Shown: in pieces, positions 44,029 through 53,436 of the stretch
Position numbering within the stretch: position 1 is the stretch's first letter
Layout of the letters: each line of letters opens with the position of its first letter
NCBI RefSeq assembly: GCF_000428145.1
Contig: NZ_ATZJ01000002.1
Coordinates: forward strand, 62,001 to 126,000
Direction: 5' to 3'
Source of the DNA: Chitinilyticum litopenaei DSM 21440
Lineage (GTDB): Bacteria; Pseudomonadota; Gammaproteobacteria; Burkholderiales; Chitinibacteraceae
Length of the DNA: 64,000 nt
Notes under the pieces: generated by a model
Told to the model about the DNA's origin: nothing
The model's input: the letters and a program-made list of their open reading frames with translations, nothing else
Database searches by the model: none
Program-made: the position numbers and the translations under genes

Positions 44029-45252
44029 ATGCGCTGGCTTACCGACACTCCCGCCCTTCCTGATGAAACAGCCGCCCGCGCGGCCATCCAGTCCCGCATC
44101 ACCGCATGGTGGAATGCCTTCGAGCGTGACCACGCCCGAATCAACGCCCTCTTCAGTGGCAACAGGGATCCGGAAGCCGATCTCGCCAGACGGATGGAGA
44201 CTGAATTTGATCTCCCGTCCTGGATGCAGACTCACCTCAGTTCAATTCATGACGGTATCTACTGGGAATTCGGCCCGGCCATCCGGCAGCCCGGACACCG
44301 CCTGGCGATTACAGCCGAGGATGATCTGGCGCTGCGCCCGCTGATCAGCGCCATTCTGGAAGCCGCCCCCAAGCTGCCGGGCTGGGAGTTCTATCCCGAG
44401 CGCATTGCCGAATCCGCCGAACAGGTCAGGCTGACGGTCGAGGCACGCACCAGCGCGCCGTTCGGCGTTGTCGGAATCGCCTTTGTTCCGGGGGAATGGG
44501 GACGCATCGATGCTCGCATCCAGATCACCGAGGAGCTCGCCGCCGATACTGAACTAGCCGACGAGCAAGCCTGGCTGACTCTGCTGACTTTGCTGGGCGA
44601 GCATGCCACCTTTGACTGGTTTGGCTATTTCGACTTGTTCACCGAAGGTGATGACTTCATGGAGCTGGATGCAGCCCAAAGTCACTGGCATGCACTGCAG
44701 GCAGAACGCCGGGTAGCCATTGCCCCCGTGCCCAGGCAGACCCGTGATGATCAAACGGGATGCGGCGTTTACGAGCTCAATCCAGATGCCGCCGACGATT
44801 ACCCGAAACGCCGGGATCTGCTGGTCGGCATTTACACCCGGCAGGAACTGGTCGACCCGCTGGTGCGAGAACGTGACTTCCACTCACCCAGGCTGCTCCC
44901 CGCCGGCCATCTGTTGTGCTATCTGAAAATCGACGGCAGCGAGGGACTGGACGACAGCGAGTTTGCCGATCGCGGCGAGATTGAAGACGCCGTCACACAA
45001 GTGCTGGAAGCCAGTGGTTACGGGATTGTCTGTGGCGGCGGCACCGGCCTGCGCTACAGCTATATCGACCTGATCCTGAACGACTGGCGTGCCGCCGTTC
45101 CGCTATTGCGCCAGCGCCTGCAGCAAGGGCGAATCAACCCGCGCAGCTGGTTGCTGTTCGCCGATGCGGCGCTGGACAAAGAATGGATTGGCATCTACGA
45201 CCACACACCCAGCCCGCCGCGTGAGGAAGCACAACAGGGCTGCGACGCCTGA
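44029..45252 (+). CDS. Unrecognised protein (407 residues)
   Basis: I do not recognise this family. It is a large, acidic, Trp-rich cytoplasmic protein with no signal or membrane segment. Distinct stretches are ITAWWNAFERDHARINALF, IYWEFGPAIRQPGHRLAITAEDD, the segment LPGWEFYPER, and a C-terminal DAVTQVLEASGYGIVCGGGTGLRYSYIDLILNDW. ATG 44029 was used; TTG 44014, inside the 14-bp duplication, would add five residues. It forms a likely operon with the upstream 146-residue gene. Confidence 0.6.
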   Translation: MRWLTDTPALPDETAARAAIQSRITAWWNAFERDHARINALFSGNRDPEADLARRMETEFDLPSWMQTHLSSIHDGIYWEFGPAIRQPGHRLAITAEDDLALRPLISAILEAAPKLPGWEFYPERIAESAEQVRLTVEARTSAPFGVVGIAFVPGEWGRIDARIQITEELAADTELADEQAWLTLLTLLGEHATFDWFGYFDLFTEGDDFMELDAAQSHWHALQAERRVAIAPVPRQTRDDQTGCGVYELNPDAADDYPKRRDLLVGIYTRQELVDPLVRERDFHSPRLLPAGHLLCYLKIDGSEGLDDSEFADRGEIEDAVTQVLEASGYGIVCGGGTGLRYSYIDLILNDWRAAVPLLRQRLQQGRINPRSWLLFADAALDKEWIGIYDHTPSPPREEAQQGCDA

Positions 45253-45261
45253 GCCGGAATA

Positions 45262-45320
45262 GGATGCCGTGCTGGCGCGGATCGGCCGCGAGGAAGTGCA
45301 GCACCGTCTGGCCTGATGGG
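45262..45320 (-). pseudogene. Duplicate of the gltX 3' end (inverted relative to gltX)
   Basis: 59 bp matching the last codons and stop of gltX at 55 of 59 positions. Read on the + strand it encodes DAVLARIGREEVQHRLA-stop, against DAVLALIGREEVLRRLA in gltX (45903-45961, - strand). It is too short to function and also carries a following GATGGGTATA like the gltX 3' flank. The strand given is that of the non-template relation; the readable copy itself runs along +. Confidence 0.8.
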
Positions 45321-45360
45321 TATACGCTTTGATGCTGTTAAGTGGAATGAAGTCTGAGCC

Positions 45361-45789
45361 ATGCGTGCGCTAGTACTGATCTGCCTGATTGGCGGCCTTC
45401 TCTCTGCTGGAGCCGCTGTGAGTGCGTCTGAAATGCCTGTTGAAGAACTGCGCGCCCGTGATGAATGCGATGCTTTATCACAGGCAGATCGAAGGGCGTG
45501 CCTGCAAAGAAAAGTGGATCAAAGTCATGCTGTGTTGCGGGGCGTTGAGAAAAGAATGAGTCAATCAATCTCAGCCTGGGATGAGGATGATAAATACATT
45601 AGCTTGGCTAATGCTTTGTTTATAAAGTCAATTAAGGATTATGAGAAATATCGTGATTCGCATTGTGCATTTATTGCCACATTGAGCGGAGGGGCTGCTG
45701 GAACTGCTCACGAGGCAAGGCGGTTGGTCTGCCTTGTCGAACTCAATGCGAGGCGCGCAGAACAGTTGCGTAGTAATTTCCCAAAATAA
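45361..45789 (+). CDS. LprI-like (DUF1311) exported protein
   Basis: A 142-residue exported protein: signal peptide MRALVLICLIGGLLSAGAAVSA, then Cys-containing ARDECDALSQADRRACLQRKVD and a C-terminal FIKSIKDYEKYRDSHCAFIATLSGGAAGTAHEARRLVCLVELNARRAEQL. The pattern of a YRDSxC segment, then GG, then a second Cys in xCLVxLxxxR, fits DUF1311/LprI, some members of which inhibit host lysozyme. Base composition is clearly lower in GC than its neighbours, and it lies between two inverted gltX 3' ends, so acquisition by transfer is likely. Confidence 0.72.
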   Translation: MRALVLICLIGGLLSAGAAVSASEMPVEELRARDECDALSQADRRACLQRKVDQSHAVLRGVEKRMSQSISAWDEDDKYISLANALFIKSIKDYEKYRDSHCAFIATLSGGAAGTAHEARRLVCLVELNARRAEQLRSNFPK

Positions 45790-45830
45790 CTCAGGGTTGA
45801 ACTGCAGACAACGCGGGCACAATAGAAGAA

Positions 45831-45854
45831 GGGGATACACATAGATGTATCCCC
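45831..45854. terminator. Hairpin between convergent lprI-like and gltX genes
   Basis: GGGGATACA and TGTATCCCC around CATAGA, followed by TTATAG: a perfect 9-bp stem, a weak terminator by sequence. Confidence 0.6.
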
Positions 45855-45871
45855 TTATAGCCCTTATGGAA

Positions 45872-45896
45872 AATAGGCTACAGCCACATACCCATC
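45872..45896 (+). repeat. Copy of the dispersed motif after gltX
   Basis: AATAGGCTACAGCC followed by ACATACCCATC, ten bases beyond the gltX stop on its - strand. Confidence 0.6.
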
Positions 45897-45906
45897 AAAA
45901 GCCCCA

Positions 45907-47298
45907 TCAGGCCAGACGACGCAGCACTTCCTCGCGGCCGATCAGCGCCAGCACGGCATCCACCGACGGGGTGTTGGTAATGCCGCACACCTTGGCGCGC
46001 AGCGGCATGCCGACCTGCGGCATCTTCACGCCCTGCTGCTTGACGAAGTCCTTGATGAAGGCGCCAAGGCTCGCGGCATCCCAGCTTGGCAGCTGCGCCG
46101 CACCTTCGGCAAACAACTTCAGGCGCTCTTCGTCTTCCGGCTGCAGGTGCTTTTCGACAATCTCCGCCGTCGGGTTCAGCGGCTGGTAGAAATACTCGGC
46201 CTGATTGGCCATCTCGATCAGCGTCTGGCTGCGGTCCTTCAGCAGCGTGACGACGTCGGCGAGCGCCGGGCCGCTGGCGGTGTCGATATTGCGATCAGAA
46301 AGGAAGCCGGCAACGCGTTCGGCCAGTCTGGCTGCATCGGTCGCCTTGATGTGCTGGGCATTCAGCCACAGCAGCTTTTCGCGGTCGAAGCGGCTCGGCG
46401 CACTGGATACGTCCTTCAGATCAAACCATTCAACGAATTGCTCCATGCTGAAGAATTCGTCGTCGCCGTGTCCCCAGCCCAGGCGCGCCAGATAATTCAG
46501 CAGCGCCTCCGGCAGGATGCCCAGCGCATCGTAATCCACCACCGACACCGCATCGCGGCGCTTGCTCATTTTCTGGCCCTGATCGTTGTGGATCATCGGC
46601 AGATGCGCGAAGGTCGGCACCGTGGCGCCCAGAGCCTGATAGATCACGATCTGCCGCGGGGTGTTGTTCACGTGGTCGTCGCCACGGATGACATGGCTGA
46701 TCTGCATGTCGTAGTCGTCGACCACCACGCAGAAGTTGTAGGTCGGTGTGCCGTCCGGACGGGCGATGATCAGGTCATCCAGCTCGGTGGCGCTGATTTC
46801 GATGCGACCCTTGACCGCATCATCCCAGGCAATCACGCCGTCGAGCTGGGTCTTGAAACGCACCACCGGCTGCACGTCGGCCGGCGGTGCCGGCAGCGTC
46901 TTGCCGGCTTCGGGGCGCCAGCGGCGATCGTAGCGCGGCTTTTCGCCCTTCGCCTCGGCTTCCGCGCGCATGGCTTCGAGTTCTTCCTTGCTGGCGTAGC
47001 AGTAATAGGCGTGGCCGCTCGCCAGCAGCTGCGCGATGACTTCCTTGTAACGGTCCATGCGCTGCATCTGGTAGAACGGGCCTTCATCGTAATCCAGACC
47101 CACCCAGTGCATGCCGTCCAGAATGGCCTTGACCGACTCGGGCGTCGAGCGCTCGAGATCGGTGTCTTCAATGCGCAGCACGAAAGTACCGCCGTGCTTG
47201 CGGGCATAGGCCCAGGAGAACAGCGCGGTGCGCACGCCGCCGATGTGCAGCAGGCCAGTGGGGGACGGGGCGAAACGGGTACGGATGGAGGTGCTCAT
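45907..47298 (-). CDS. gltX: Glutamyl-tRNA synthetase
   Basis: A 463-residue class I synthetase. It has the HIGH-type motif FAPSPTGLLHIGGVRTALF near the N-terminus, KKHGGTFVLRIEDTD-like GGTFVLRIEDTDLERS, RGDDHVNNTPRQI and the KMSKS loop KMSKRRDAVSV. The C-terminal anticodon-binding part ends DAVLALIGREEVLRRLA. It charges tRNA-Glu. Its 3' end is partly duplicated 580 bp away. Confidence 0.97.
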   Translation of the reverse strand: MSTSIRTRFAPSPTGLLHIGGVRTALFSWAYARKHGGTFVLRIEDTDLERSTPESVKAILDGMHWVGLDYDEGPFYQMQRMDRYKEVIAQLLASGHAYYCYASKEELEAMRAEAEAKGEKPRYDRRWRPEAGKTLPAPPADVQPVVRFKTQLDGVIAWDDAVKGRIEISATELDDLIIARPDGTPTYNFCVVVDDYDMQISHVIRGDDHVNNTPRQIVIYQALGATVPTFAHLPMIHNDQGQKMSKRRDAVSVVDYDALGILPEALLNYLARLGWGHGDDEFFSMEQFVEWFDLKDVSSAPSRFDREKLLWLNAQHIKATDAARLAERVAGFLSDRNIDTASGPALADVVTLLKDRSQTLIEMANQAEYFYQPLNPTAEIVEKHLQPEDEERLKLFAEGAAQLPSWDAASLGAFIKDFVKQQGVKMPQVGMPLRAKVCGITNTPSVDAVLALIGREEVLRRLA

Positions 47299-47385
47299 GA
47301 ATGATCCGGTAGCTGTAAAAACGCAAGGCTGCCATTTTAGCGGCAGCCTGCAGGAAGGGTGAAAAAATCGGGCCGGGAAGCGGCT

Positions 47386-48843
47386 TTACAGCGAGGCGCT
47401 GCGCATCGGCACCTGCGGCTTGAACTTGCTGTTGATTTCCAGCGGCAAGTTGGCCGGGTTGTCGATGGTGATCAGCTCGGTGCTTTCCGGCTGCGCCAGC
47501 ATTTCCGGCGGCTCGTGGCGCGCCAGGATGTCGTAATAGCTCTGCAGCTTGCCGACATAAATCACCGGCTCGCCACCACGCGCATAGCCGTATTTCACCG
47601 TACGGAAGTACTCGGGGTTGCGCAGCAGCGGCAGCGTGGTTTTCACATCGGCCCAGGCATCCGGGTTTTTGCCCTGCCGGCGCGCCAGCGTGCGCGCATC
47701 TTCCAGGTGGCCAAGGCCGACGTTGTAGGCAGCCAGCGCCAGCCAGGTGCGATCCGGCTCGGCGATATCCTTGCCCACACGATTGCGCAGCTCGTCCAGC
47801 AGGCGCGCCGCACCCATGATGCTCTGATAGGGATCGAGCCGGTCCACGCCCAGATAGCTGGCGGTGTTGCCGGTCAGCATCATCAGGCCGCGCACGCCAT
47901 AGGGCGAAACCGCATCCGGATTCCAGTGCGATTCGGCGTAGCCAAGCGCAGCCAGCAGTCGCCAGTCGATATCATACTGTCCAGCCGCTTCCTTGAACCA
48001 CTTGCGATAGCGGGGCAGCACCGTGCCGATGCGTTCCTGGAAGACCTGCGCATCCCCAACCCCCACGCGATTCACATGGCCGTAGTAGCGATCAAGCAGC
48101 ACGCGCACCGAGCCATCGGCCATTTGCTGGCCGATAAAGGCGTTGATCTTGGCCAGCAGCTCCGGATCGCTGTCCGGCACGGCCCAGGCCAGCTGCTGCG
48201 CACCGCCGCGTTCTTCGGCGATCGCCACATTGGGGAAATAGTTCTGCGCCACGTCGGCGGCATGCGATTCAACCAGCGCGTAGTCAACTTCACCCTTGGC
48301 CACGCGCTCGATCAGCGTTTCACTGTCGCCATCCTCGACCACATCCCAGGTCAGGCCCGCCAGGCGGGTCTTGATCTGGTTCAGCGAGTGCACGTATTGC
48401 GGCAGGGTCTTCACGACGGCATCGCCGGCGCCCAGACGCTTCCAGACATTGGCTTCATTCAGGCCGGCCTTGAACACCAGTACGGGCTGGATGCTCTGGT
48501 AGGCCGGGCCGAACTTCAGGCCTTCACCTTCAAATCCCTTTTGCAGGGCGACACCCACATGGGCCTCGCCGCGTTTCAGTCGCGTGAGCACTTCACCGTG
48601 ATTGCCGGTGATGATAAAGCGCACTTTCAGGCCGTTCTGTTCGGCAAAGCGGGTCATCAGGTCGTACTCCAGACCTGCGTAGTTCCCGTCGGCGTCCACG
48701 TAGAGCGTGGTGGGGCCGTTTTGCACCAGTACAACCAGTTCCTTCGACTCTACCCACGGCAGTACCTTCTGTGCGGGAGCTTCGGTAAGCTCTCCACAGC
48801 CGGCCAACAGCAGTGCAGTCAGTGCCATCAGAAATCGTTTCAT
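47386..48843 (-). CDS. mltF: Membrane-bound lytic murein transglycosylase F
   Basis: An outer-membrane lipoprotein of 485 residues; lipobox LLLAGCGEL. The N-terminal part is an SBP_bac_3 domain (LVVLVQNGPTTLYVDADGNYAGLEYDLMTRFAEQNG). The C-terminal part is an SLT domain with catalytic E304 in AALGYAESHWNPDAVSPYGVRGLMML, then LAAYNVGLGHLEDAR. It cleaves peptidoglycan to 1,6-anhydro products. The ATG at 48843 gives the signal peptide; the longer frame reads through the tRNA region. Confidence 0.94.
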   Translation of the reverse strand: MKRFLMALTALLLAGCGELTEAPAQKVLPWVESKELVVLVQNGPTTLYVDADGNYAGLEYDLMTRFAEQNGLKVRFIITGNHGEVLTRLKRGEAHVGVALQKGFEGEGLKFGPAYQSIQPVLVFKAGLNEANVWKRLGAGDAVVKTLPQYVHSLNQIKTRLAGLTWDVVEDGDSETLIERVAKGEVDYALVESHAADVAQNYFPNVAIAEERGGAQQLAWAVPDSDPELLAKINAFIGQQMADGSVRVLLDRYYGHVNRVGVGDAQVFQERIGTVLPRYRKWFKEAAGQYDIDWRLLAALGYAESHWNPDAVSPYGVRGLMMLTGNTASYLGVDRLDPYQSIMGAARLLDELRNRVGKDIAEPDRTWLALAAYNVGLGHLEDARTLARRQGKNPDAWADVKTTLPLLRNPEYFRTVKYGYARGGEPVIYVGKLQSYYDILARHEPPEMLAQPESTELITIDNPANLPLEINSKFKPQVPMRSASL

Positions 48844-48909
48844 GCGTTTTCCGGAAGTCAAAACCGTCCGCATTGTGCCTTCATCGTGCAATGAGGACAA
48901 ACAAGGGGC

Positions 48910-48938
48910 TTGGCGTTCGTGAAAAAGTTGGTTACAAT
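48910..48938 (+). promoter_or_regulatory. Sigma70 promoter of tRNA-Ser
   Basis: TTGGCG, 17-bp spacer, TACAAT, ending 14 nt before the tRNA 5' end. Confidence 0.75.
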
Positions 48939-48952
48939 CGCGCCTCTTTGCT

Positions 48953-49042
<90 letters not shown>

Positions 49043-49050
49043 GCATTCTG

Positions 49051-49075
49051 AAAGCCGCGCACTGCGCGGCTTTTT
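49051..49075 (+). terminator. Terminator of tRNA-Ser
   Basis: AAAGCCGCGC/GCGCGGCTTTTT hairpin nine bases after the tRNA. Confidence 0.9.
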
Positions 49076-49308
49076 CTTTGCCCGTGCGAAGCACGGCAAC
49101 TGCCTGATTGCATGGCAAATCGCCGTTCACTATAGGCAAGTTCGCGGTGCTGCCGAGCGCAAAGCCGGCAGCGTCAAACCGGCCCGGGCCGCACTGGCCG
49201 GGGTATGCCCGGAGCATCCCGCAGCCGAGCAGGCCCTGCAGCACGACACCCCGCCCCGCTGCGCCGGCATCGCACCGTACCTCTCCCGACCAGCGGCGGG
49301 GCTGGCCT

Positions 49309-49578
49309 TAGGTTCTGTTGACGTTTTGTTTGCGTTCCCGCTGGAGCGATTTTTGCGCCGAATCAAGGCGTTGCGAGCGCCGCATAACGGGTTATGTCAG
49401 CGACGCAACAACGCGGAGTCGGCGCAAAAAGCGCCCAGCCCTCCGGGTTTGGCTGTTTTTGGCCTGACACGGCGTTGCAAAGCCCTTGCATAGAACGACT
49501 ATGCGGCGGGCTTCGCGCCTTGTTTCAGGCCAAAAACAGCACAAACGGGCTGCGCAAACAAAACGTCAACAGAACCTA
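49309..49578 (-). mobile_element. Structured 270-bp MITE with perfect 26-bp terminal repeats
   Basis: Both ends carry the same 26-bp inverted repeat beginning TAGGTTCTGTTGACGTTTTG. Two nested hairpins fill the inside: GCGCCGAATCAAGGCG against a later GTCGGCGC part, and GCTGTTTTTGGCCTGA against TCAGGCCAAAAACAGC. There is no ORF for a transposase. TA at each extreme suggests TA target specificity. The right end supplies the TAG stop of the DUF815 gene. The 49080-49308 spacer before it shows no gene I can support. Confidence 0.85.
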
Positions 49579-50451
49579 GCCTCCGGCGCCCAGACGGCCG
49601 GCCCAGTCGCGGGCAAACTGCCAGGCAATGCGGCCACTGCGTGCGCCACGCCCCTGTGCCCACAGCAGGGCCTCGCGCCGCAGGCTGTCATCCCAGTTCG
49701 GGCAGCCAAAGGCCTGCAGCCAGTGCTGCGCGGCCAGCAGATACTCATCCTGGCTAAAGCCATAGAACGACAGCCACAGGCCAAACCGCTCGGACAGCGC
49801 CACCTTCTCCTCGATGGCCTCGGCGAAATGGATTTCACCGCCTTCGTGGCGCGTGGCGGCATTCTCGCTGAAATATTCGGGCACCAGATGGCGGCGGTTG
49901 GAGGTCGCGTAAATCAGTACATTGGCCGAGGGCGCGGCCACCGAACCATCCAGCGCCGTCTTCAGGCCCTGATAACCGTGATCGCCCTCTTCAAACGACA
50001 GGTCGTCGCAAAACACGATAAAGCGCTCGGGGCGTCCGGCGACCAGTTCGACGATGTCCGGCAGGTCATACAGATGAGCCTTCTCCACCTCGATCAGCTT
50101 GAGGCCATCGCCCCGGCAGGCATTCCACACGGCCTTGATCAGCGAGGACTTGCCGGTGCCGCGCGCACCGGTCAGCAGCACATTGTTGGCCAGATGGCCA
50201 GCCACGAATTGCCGGGTGTTCTGCAGCAAGCGCGCCTTCTGCGCAGCAATATTCTGCAGATCGGCGAGGTCGACGCGGTGCGGATGGCGCACGGCCTGCA
50301 GCCAGCCTGCACTCCCGTCACGACGCCAGCGCCAGGCATCGGCCCCCCAATCCATGGGCGGGTGCGGTGCGTGGCGGGCCTGCCAGACGCGCAAGGCCGC
50401 CTCGCCCTGCTCCAGAAACGCCCGCAGGCGTTGTTCCAGCTCGCTATTCAT
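49576..50451 (-). CDS. DUF815 family AAA-type ATPase
   Basis: A 291-residue P-loop ATPase. Walker A is LLTGARGTGKSSLIK near residue 95, Walker B is FIVFCDDLSFEEGD, and the downstream block VLIYATSNRRHLVPEYF is characteristic of DUF815 (YifB/DnaA-like single-AAA proteins). Cellular function is not known. The stop codon TAG coincides with the terminal TA-G of the inserted MITE, so the last residues may be altered from the ancestral C-terminus (RLGAGG). Confidence 0.88.
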   Translation of the reverse strand: MNSELEQRLRAFLEQGEAALRVWQARHAPHPPMDWGADAWRWRRDGSAGWLQAVRHPHRVDLADLQNIAAQKARLLQNTRQFVAGHLANNVLLTGARGTGKSSLIKAVWNACRGDGLKLIEVEKAHLYDLPDIVELVAGRPERFIVFCDDLSFEEGDHGYQGLKTALDGSVAAPSANVLIYATSNRRHLVPEYFSENAATRHEGGEIHFAEAIEEKVALSERFGLWLSFYGFSQDEYLLAAQHWLQAFGCPNWDDSLRREALLWAQGRGARSGRIAWQFARDWAGRLGAGG

Positions 50452-50572
50452 TGCTTTCCCCGGCTTGCAAAAGCGGTCAGTGTAGCGGGATTGCGACGCG
50501 CGGGCAGCCCTTGCCGCACATGGGCATATCGCAAGATGCTGATTTTTATCGCCTTAAAAATTTCGTAACACA

Positions 50573-50602
50573 TTGACGGGTGATTCGGGCTGGTGCTAGA
50601 TT
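50573..50602 (+). promoter_or_regulatory. Sigma70-like promoter of the small-protein gene
   Basis: TTGACG, 18-bp spacer, TAGATT. It would start a leader of about 220 nt before the ATG at 50827. Confidence 0.6.
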
Positions 50603-50826
50603 GATTTTGCCGTTGCGGCATGGGGCTGCGGCGGACGTTCGGTTGTGTTAACAGGCCGGCACTCCCCACAGGAATGCCGCGCGGCCGGAGACGACACTCC
50701 GGCAACGAGTCGTCCGATCTCGGGGCATTCATCTTTATGACTGCCAGCGTTGCACGGGTGGGGATGACACCTGTCAACAAAATCTGCGACGTAGATAGTG
50801 AAACCTTCGTTAAAAGGGAGATCGCC

Positions 50827-50970
50827 ATGCGATTCGACTTCATGGAAGGCTTAGCGAGTACGGTCAACGATGCGTTGATGAACTTGTTTCGGGCCTTCAA
50901 ACCCTCTACTTATCTGGACCACGACGACTCGAGGAATCTCGCCCTCGAAGAGGCGGAACCCTTCCGGTAA
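50827..50970 (+). CDS. Small protein (47 residues) of unknown function
   Basis: A short ORF, MRFDFMEGLASTVNDALMNL then FRAFKPSTYLDHDDSRN and LALEEAEPFR. It has an amphipathic N-terminal half and an acidic tail, with no membrane segment. An excellent ribosome site (AAAGGGAG, six to seven bases upstream) supports this start, although the frame stays open for 69 more codons upstream. It is preceded by a promoter with a long structured leader and followed by a terminator, so it is an independent unit. No family recognised. Confidence 0.65.
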   Translation: MRFDFMEGLASTVNDALMNLFRAFKPSTYLDHDDSRNLALEEAEPFR

Positions 50971-51004
50971 AGACGGTCGGTCTGAAACTTGATGTAAATC
51001 CCGC

Positions 51005-51036
51005 AAGGGGCATGGGGGCGCAAGCCCCCTTGCTTT
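51005..51036 (+). terminator. Terminator of the small-protein gene
   Basis: GCAAGGGG ... GGGGGC-GCAA-GCCCCC, then TTGCTTTT; a GC-rich stem with a short T-run. Confidence 0.75.
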
Positions 51037-51040
51037 TGCC

Positions 51041-51060
51041 GGCGCTGCCATATACCCATG
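51041..51060 (+). repeat. Copy of the dispersed motif
   Basis: GGCGCTGCCATATACCCATG, five bases beyond the preceding terminator. Confidence 0.65.
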
Positions 51061-51090
51061 CAGTGATTTGCCCACAGCCAAACCAGCAAA

Positions 51091-51113
51091 AAGGCTGCAG
51101 CCATATACCCATG
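51091..51113 (+). repeat. Copy of the dispersed motif, best match to consensus
   Basis: AAGGCTGCAGCC followed by ATATACCCATG; it abuts the lyase terminator. It is 30 nt from the previous copy, in the same orientation. Confidence 0.7.
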
Positions 51114-51144
51114 AAAAACGGGAGAGCCTGCGCCCTCCCGTTTT
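51114..51144 (-). terminator. Terminator of the lyase gene
   Basis: AAAACGGGAG/CTCCCGTTTT stem with A- and T-runs, 50 nt after the lyase stop. It is organised exactly like the GH19 terminator at 16706-16738. Confidence 0.88.
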
Positions 51145-51194
51145 AAATTGCCGCCACGCCGCCGACAGGATCTTGCGGGCGGCTTGCGCCCCGA

Positions 51195-53030
<1,836 letters not shown>

Positions 53031-53306
53031 TCGTCATCCTCCGGCGCGGCGGCCGGGCCGACTGATTGGCCGCTAGCGTTCGCGCTTATATATATGTGTT
53101 TTGCTTGCCGATCCGCCGCAGACAGGCAGGCCATGCTGCGGACGGTCGTGCTGCGAGTATTTGCGGCATGCAGGCGGCCGGTCAACCGCAGCCAGGCCGA
53201 TGGCGGCGTGCTGAGGACGGAATGCGACATGTCTGGCCAGCGGGAGCAGACCGTGCCGCCCCCCCCTGAATACCACGTCATGTATTGCCATACAGCCATT
53301 CATGCA

Positions 53307-53330
53307 TAAAGGCTGCATATGCATACCCAT
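53307..53330 (+). repeat. Copy of the dispersed motif upstream of the lyase gene
   Basis: AAAGGCTGCATATGCATACCCAT, a copy with an enlarged middle. The 53031-53436 spacer holds nothing else I can name except TTATATATATGTG at about 53086-53098, a possible -10 region for the lyase. Confidence 0.5.
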
Positions 53331-53436
53331 CATATGTAAACTTACCACCGCCTTCCTACTGCATCAAAGCTAGCGACAGCAAGCGCGCCTTGCCGTAAAA
53401 TCAGGCAATTGCATACAGCGCGTCCGCGAGCCCGGC

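Noticed and set aside
49080..49308. Open frame after tRNA-Ser as a possible integrated element or gene
   Set aside because: No integrase, no second tRNA 3' copy, and the translation shows no recognisable domain.
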